DNA of 64,000 nucleotides from Cerina sp048266425 (GTDB taxonomy: Bacteria; Bacteroidota; Bacteroidia; Flavobacteriales; Flavobacteriaceae). Both the position numbers and the translations under genes were made by a program. Positions within the stretch are counted from its first letter, which is position 1, and each line of letters opens with the position of its first letter. Of the stretch, positions 59,679 to 64,000 are shown piece by piece. The notes under the pieces are model-generated. The model ran no database searches, was not told the DNA's origin, and worked only from the letters and a program-made list of their open reading frames with translations. The stretch is from assembly GCA_048266425.1 (NCBI GenBank), contig JBLWZN010000009.1:1-64000 (forward strand). The letters run 5' to 3'.

Positions 59679-61359
59679 TTGAGTTCAATTTAATTTTGCC
59701 ATGGGAAACTTGATCGGCCATAATGAGGGCGTTGTACGCATTTGCAATTCTGCCAGATTTGGAAATCTCTTTCAAAGTTCCCGTATTCGATTCATCCCCA
59801 CCTAATACCATTGGGGTCTTAATGGCTAGACCAGACTGCATGATGATTTGTTTTACTTCCGAAGCGGTGAGTTTTGGATACTGTGAACGGATAAGTGCTG
59901 CCAGACCTGCAACGGCAGGGGCTGCCATTGAGGTGCCATTAAAATATTTGTATTTGCTATCGGGAACGGTGGAATAGATATCCTGTCCAGGGGCAAAAAC
60001 ATCAACGTTTATTTTACCATAATTGGAAAAGGAGGTAACCATTTCCGAACCGTAGTCTTCGTCTATTGCGCCAACGGTAATCACATTGTCGGCAATTTCC
60101 GGCCCGTTATTTATTTGATCGTTGGGGAAATTTGTATTTATTGGATCGTCCAAGTTAAGTCCGTCGTTGCCCGCGGCATGTACAAATAGAACATCTTTGG
60201 AAGCAGCGTATTTGATGGCATCATATACCCATTCCGCGTTGGGCGAAAAAGGTTTTCCAAAACTGCCATTGATGACCTTGGCCCCGTTGTCTACCGCATA
60301 ACGTATACCCAAAGCGATGTCTTTGTCGTACTCGTCCCCATTGGGTACGGCACGGATGCTCATGATGGCCACATTGTTGGCTACGCCATCCATACCGATT
60401 CCATTATTGCGCACAGCACCTATAATCCCGGCCACGTGGGTGGCGTGGGCCTCGTCTTCCACCCTATTGCTAGGGTCTCCATTGCCATAAGGAATTTCAT
60501 TGATGTCATAAGGATTGTCACCAACCACTGTTCTGCCATCAAAATCGAGATTTAGGTTGTATTCGAGTTTTTCGGTATAATAATCAAATCCTTCGGAAAA
60601 GCGTTTTATATCGGAATTTACTTCGTCCTTAATTTCGGCTATGGTGGACCCAGAGGACAGAAGTTGGGTGAGTATATTTACGTATTGCTTGAGCATGGGA
60701 TCATCGGAATTTATCGAGGCCAAGTCTTCTGCTGTATAGATTTCCTTGCTCAACTTGGATTTTATAGCATCATCGGCATCTTGAATAACATCCATGATCT
60801 GTTCCGACTGCTCCTTGTTTTGTTTGGTGATCTGTACGTACTTTTGAGCCTTTTCTACTTCCTCATCATACCTTTTTTTGGCTTTTGCCTGATAGGCGGC
60901 ATCCCCGATCTTAAGTCTTAAGATCCTGGCCACTTCCAATTGTTCGTTATAGGATTCCCCTAAGAAATTATAGCCATGTATGTCGTCCACATAGCCATTT
61001 TTATCATCGTCCTTATTGTTGCCGGGAATCTCTTTAGTGTTGGTCCACAAAACATCTTTAAGATCCTCGTGGTCCAAATCCATACCGGAATCCAGGACCG
61101 CTACTATGACTTTTTCACCTTTTTTGTTTTTGATAATTTCTGCGTATGCCTTGTCAACGCTCATGCCGGGAATGGTATCGGCAACCAGGTCCAAATGTCC
61201 CCAGTCCTTTTTCTGGTCCTCGCTAAGTGGTGCGAGCTTTAAGGGAATGTTGTCAATATTTTGGATAGGGGTAGAGACCAATGCGGTGGATCCGCAGGCT
61301 GCCAACAACAAAGAGGCACCATATAGCCCTAAAATAGATTTGGAAAATGTAAACTTCAT
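59668..61359 (-). CDS. S8 subtilisin-like peptidase, predicted lipoprotein
   Basis: A 563-residue subtilase. The catalytic triad is Asp90 (VAVLDSGMDLDHEDL), His305 (HATHVAGIIGA) and Ser477 (FNGTSMAAPAVAG), with Asn398 as oxyanion residue. Between Asp and His lie ~215 residues, far more than the ~30 of classic subtilisins, filled by a Lys/Glu-rich helical region (about 134-270). The signal has a lipobox (ASLLLAACGS), so it should sit in the outer membrane. The M1 peptidase follows, overlapping 11 bp. Confidence 0.92.
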   Translation of the reverse strand: MKFTFSKSILGLYGASLLLAACGSTALVSTPIQNIDNIPLKLAPLSEDQKKDWGHLDLVADTIPGMSVDKAYAEIIKNKKGEKVIVAVLDSGMDLDHEDLKDVLWTNTKEIPGNNKDDDKNGYVDDIHGYNFLGESYNEQLEVARILRLKIGDAAYQAKAKKRYDEEVEKAQKYVQITKQNKEQSEQIMDVIQDADDAIKSKLSKEIYTAEDLASINSDDPMLKQYVNILTQLLSSGSTIAEIKDEVNSDIKRFSEGFDYYTEKLEYNLNLDFDGRTVVGDNPYDINEIPYGNGDPSNRVEDEAHATHVAGIIGAVRNNGIGMDGVANNVAIMSIRAVPNGDEYDKDIALGIRYAVDNGAKVINGSFGKPFSPNAEWVYDAIKYAASKDVLFVHAAGNDGLNLDDPINTNFPNDQINNGPEIADNVITVGAIDEDYGSEMVTSFSNYGKINVDVFAPGQDIYSTVPDSKYKYFNGTSMAAPAVAGLAALIRSQYPKLTASEVKQIIMQSGLAIKTPMVLGGDESNTGTLKEISKSGRIANAYNALIMADQVSHGKIKLNSNAK

Positions 61360-61466
61360 AAGGTTGTATTTATTTTGATTTTTATTTTAGCACTTGTTCA
61401 TTTATTTTTAATTCGCTGAATCTCGAAGTTCCGGGGTTCTTTTTCAACAAACCAGGCCCCGAAATT

Positions 61467-62327
61467 TTAAAATAGAGCTTCAAAAGTATGTATTTCCTTT
61501 GAACGAATCCCTTTTTCCGTATCCTGAAGGGTACATATTTCGTGATGTGCATCGTGTTCCAAAAACAGATAAAATTCTTCTTCTACGGCCCTTTCCAAAA
61601 ACCCTTGTTTTTCGCTCATGGTCAACAATGGTCGGGTGTCGAAGCCCATTACGTAGGGCAGTGGAATATGACCAACGGTTGGGAGCAGGTCGGCAACAAA
61701 GACCAAGGTCTTACCTTTATAAGTTATATGGGGTAACATCTGCTTTTCCGTATGACCATCTACAAATAGTATTCCAAAACCTAATTCGGATTTATCCAAG
61801 AAGGCGCTATTGGTATTCGGGATAAACTTCAATTGCCCGCTTTCTTGCATTGGAAGCAGGTTTTCTCTTAAAAAGGAAGCTTTTTCCCTTGGGTTTGGTT
61901 CGGTGGCCCATTTCCAGTGGGCTTCGTTGGTCCAGAATACGGCATTTTTAAAGGCGGTCTCGTAACCGGTGCGATCCTTGTTCCATTGAACACTGCCACC
62001 ACAATGGTCAAAATGCAGATGGGTCATAAAAACATCGGTGATATCGTCCCGGTGGAAACCCCATTTTTTGAGAGATCTGTCCAGTGAATGTTCGCCCCAC
62101 AGGTAATAATATCCAAAAAACTTGTCGGATTGTTTATTGCCCATCCCGGTATCGATCAAAATCAATCGGTCGCCGTCCTCTATCAGGAGGCAACGGGCCG
62201 CCATATCTATCATATTATTGGCGTCGGCCGGATTGGTCCTGTTCCAAATAGATTTTGGAACTACCCCAAACATGGCACCACCGTCCAACTTAAAATTTCC
62301 AGACTCAATAGGATATAATCGCATCAT
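61467..62327 (-). CDS. MBL-fold metallo-hydrolase
   Basis: About 286 residues from the ATG at 62327 (an ORF start further upstream at 62360 gives no recognisable sequence). The metal motif THLHFDHCGG (HxHxDH) is clear; further His/Asp ligands are in the DGHTEKQMLPHITY and LEHDAHHEICT segments. The order fits the MBL-fold hydrolase/glyoxalase II or quorum-quenching lactonase type. Substrate unknown. It is transcribed alone, divergent from the antiporter. Confidence 0.88.
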   Translation of the reverse strand: MMRLYPIESGNFKLDGGAMFGVVPKSIWNRTNPADANNMIDMAARCLLIEDGDRLILIDTGMGNKQSDKFFGYYYLWGEHSLDRSLKKWGFHRDDITDVFMTHLHFDHCGGSVQWNKDRTGYETAFKNAVFWTNEAHWKWATEPNPREKASFLRENLLPMQESGQLKFIPNTNSAFLDKSELGFGILFVDGHTEKQMLPHITYKGKTLVFVADLLPTVGHIPLPYVMGFDTRPLLTMSEKQGFLERAVEEEFYLFLEHDAHHEICTLQDTEKGIRSKEIHTFEALF

Positions 62328-62514
62328 TAATTTACCAAGGTGCAAAATAAGCAAACCCAAAAGTATTTATGCTGAATCGGACGGATTATTAGATGTTTTT
62401 TAACAATTTTCACCCTTAAAATCCTTTTCGTAATTTTTGGGCCAGTTCGTTTATAAACGAACCCCAATGAGCGCATATCAAATAAAAAATGTATTTTTCG
62501 AAAAAATATAGCGG

Positions 62515-64000
62515 ATGATAGAACTTGCCGGAATCGTAATCTTAGGAATTATAGCACAATGGTTCGCATGGAAACTAAAATTGCCGGCTATTTTGCCCTT
62601 GATTTTGATTGGGCTCCTGGTAGGACCAATTTCTACAATGTTTACCGAAGATGGGAGTAAACTAATAGCCCCCATTTGGAACGGAAGCAAAGGCTTATTC
62701 CCTGGGGACGGACTCTATTATTTTGTTTCCCTGGCCATAAGTATAATTCTCTTTGAAGGGAGTATTACCCTTAAGAGGTCGGAAATTGCCAATGTAGGCC
62801 CTGTGATTACAAAACTGATCACCTTGGGATCTACGGTAACCTTTTTTGGTGCCGGTTTGTGCGCCCATTTTATTTTTGATCTCAATTGGCAGGTGTCGTT
62901 TTTATTCGCATCCTTGGTAATTGTTACCGGCCCTACGGTAATAACCCCAATCTTGAGGAATATTCCTTTAAAGAAGGACGTTTCCGCGGTGTTGCGATGG
63001 GAGGGTATCCTGATTGATCCATTGGGGGCATTGGTCGCTGTATTGGTTTTTGAATTTATCAGTGTGGGGGAGGGGCAGGCCTATACCAAGACCGCTTTGA
63101 TCGAATTTGGAAAAATCCTACTTTTTGGATTGGGACTAGGATTTATCTTTGCCCATGCCCTCGCCTTTATCATAAAAAAAAGCTTGGTTCCCCATTATCT
63201 GCTCAATGTGGTCTCCCTTTCTATGGTGCTTTTGGTATTTGTTATGGCAGATATACTAGCGCACGAGTCCGGTTTATTGGCCGTGGTGGTCATGGGGATG
63301 GTCATGGGCAATACCAAGCTCCCCAACATAAAAGAACTGTTGTATTTTAAGGAGTCGCTGAGCGTTCTGCTGATTTCCATATTATTTATCCTATTGGCTG
63401 CAAACATCAATTTGGATGCCTTGGAGTTGATCTACAGTTGGAAGACCTTGGTGCTCTTTGGTATTATTGTTTTTGTCATCCGGCCGATAGGCGTATTTTT
63501 AAGTACCCATGGATCAAAATTGGAGCTCAACGAAAAGATTTTTATTAGCTGGGTTGGTCCACGTGGTATTGTGGCCGCAGGTATTGCTTCCCTATTTGGA
63601 TCAAAACTTGTTGCCTATGGGGAACCGGGCGCAGAGTACATTACGCCTTTGGTCTTTATGATCGTTTTGGGGACCGTACTGCTCAATGCCACTACTGCCC
63701 GAATTTTCGCCCAGTGGGTAGGTGTATTTTTGGAAAAATCGGAAGGAATCTTGATTATTGGGGCCTCCAAGGCGTCGAGGCTCATTGCCCATTACCTACA
63801 AAAGAACAACCGGCATGTGGTTTTAATCGACAACAACCAAAACAATATTGCCAAGGCACAGAAGATCGGATTGGAAGCCATTGTGGCCAATATTTATTCC
63901 GATGCATTGACGGACAATTTGGAACTGAACGACATGGGCTACCTAATGGCCCTTACCGGCAACTCGGACATCAATATGTTCGCCATTGACAAATTCAAGA
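62515..64000 (+). CDS. CPA1-type sodium:proton antiporter with TrkA-N domain (3' end outside window)
   Basis: The ATG at 62515 opens MIELAGIVILGIIAQW; about 495 residues are visible and the end is cut by the window. The first ~400 residues make ten or more membrane helices of the Na+/H+ exchanger family (LPAILPLILIGLLVGP; ILFEGSITLKRSE; GPTVITPILRN; DPLGALVAVL). They are followed by a TrkA-N (RCK) NAD-binding domain: ILIIGASKASRLIAHYLQ, VLIDNNQNNIAKAQ. Such K+/Na+-proton antiporters regulate cytoplasmic pH or cation levels, with the RCK domain as a nucleotide-responsive gate. Confidence 0.9.
   Translation, partial: MIELAGIVILGIIAQWFAWKLKLPAILPLILIGLLVGPISTMFTEDGSKLIAPIWNGSKGLFPGDGLYYFVSLAISIILFEGSITLKRSEIANVGPVITKLITLGSTVTFFGAGLCAHFIFDLNWQVSFLFASLVIVTGPTVITPILRNIPLKKDVSAVLRWEGILIDPLGALVAVLVFEFISVGEGQAYTKTALIEFGKILLFGLGLGFIFAHALAFIIKKSLVPHYLLNVVSLSMVLLVFVMADILAHESGLLAVVVMGMVMGNTKLPNIKELLYFKESLSVLLISILFILLAANINLDALELIYSWKTLVLFGIIVFVIRPIGVFLSTHGSKLELNEKIFISWVGPRGIVAAGIASLFGSKLVAYGEPGAEYITPLVFMIVLGTVLLNATTARIFAQWVGVFLEKSEGILIIGASKASRLIAHYLQKNNRHVVLIDNNQNNIAKAQKIGLEAIVANIYSDALTDNLELNDMGYLMALTGNSDINMFAIDKFK

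Overview
The window looks like chromosomal DNA of a marine-type member of the Flavobacteriaceae (Bacteroidota). Three things point there. A type IX secretion/gliding locus pairs a type B C-terminal sorting domain with a PorP/SprF protein. Several promoters carry the Bacteroidota -7 box TAnnTTTG and genes lack Shine-Dalgarno leaders. The gene families are typical of the group: DUF2795, CCC-motif membrane proteins, a long SecA, kynurenine 3-monooxygenase, DUF4105. Fifty-six protein genes are supported. I found no rRNA, tRNA, CRISPR array, prophage, insertion sequence or recognisable defence system.

Layout. 1-4.4 kb: a secreted-surface locus with a collagen-like protein (5' end outside the window), a calcium-binding T9SS substrate and its PorP/SprF partner. 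4.4-8.5 kb: minus-strand FAD oxidoreductase, NA37 nucleoid-associated protein, pRiA4b-type protein and a lipoprotein. 8.8-13.7 kb: an orphan ClpP joined to kmo, a CdsZ-like coiled-coil protein with Nif3, and lpxK. 13.7-20.8 kb: a hybrid histidine kinase overlapping gap, lipA, and two ECF sigma factors, one with its anti-sigma factor. 20.9-25.2 kb: murB with an aminotransferase, an aspartyl protease-PDZ protein and a DUF1573 protein. 25.3-36 kb: valS, a sugar isomerase-like protein, an ankyrin protein, pssA, a DUF4105 protein, an ABC-F ATPase, a shortened methyltransferase-like protein, a 39-residue membrane peptide, a cobalamin adenosyltransferase and DUF2795. 36-45.5 kb: secA, a HisKA_2 kinase, msrA, and kdsD-tatC-lptB (envelope assembly). 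45.5-51.5 kb: recQ, a small-membrane-protein cluster, Smr and a cysteine desulfurase. 51.6-64 kb: a formylglycine-generating enzyme, dnaK, sdaA, M1 and S8 peptidases, an MBL hydrolase and a CPA1 antiporter that runs off the end.

The most unusual signal is not a gene. At least eight intergenic spacers contain short arrays with a strict 7-nt period (8 nt in one case). The unit sequence changes from locus to locus while the period is kept, and arrays often stop within a few bases of a stop or start codon. They resemble in design the heptanucleotide STRR repeats of cyanobacteria, but I know of no description in this group. Other points worth a second look are a zinc-ribbon family protein with no cysteine at all, an internally shortened methyltransferase, a GAPDH gene translationally coupled to a hybrid kinase, and a secreted lipoprotein subtilase with a large insertion between Asp and His.
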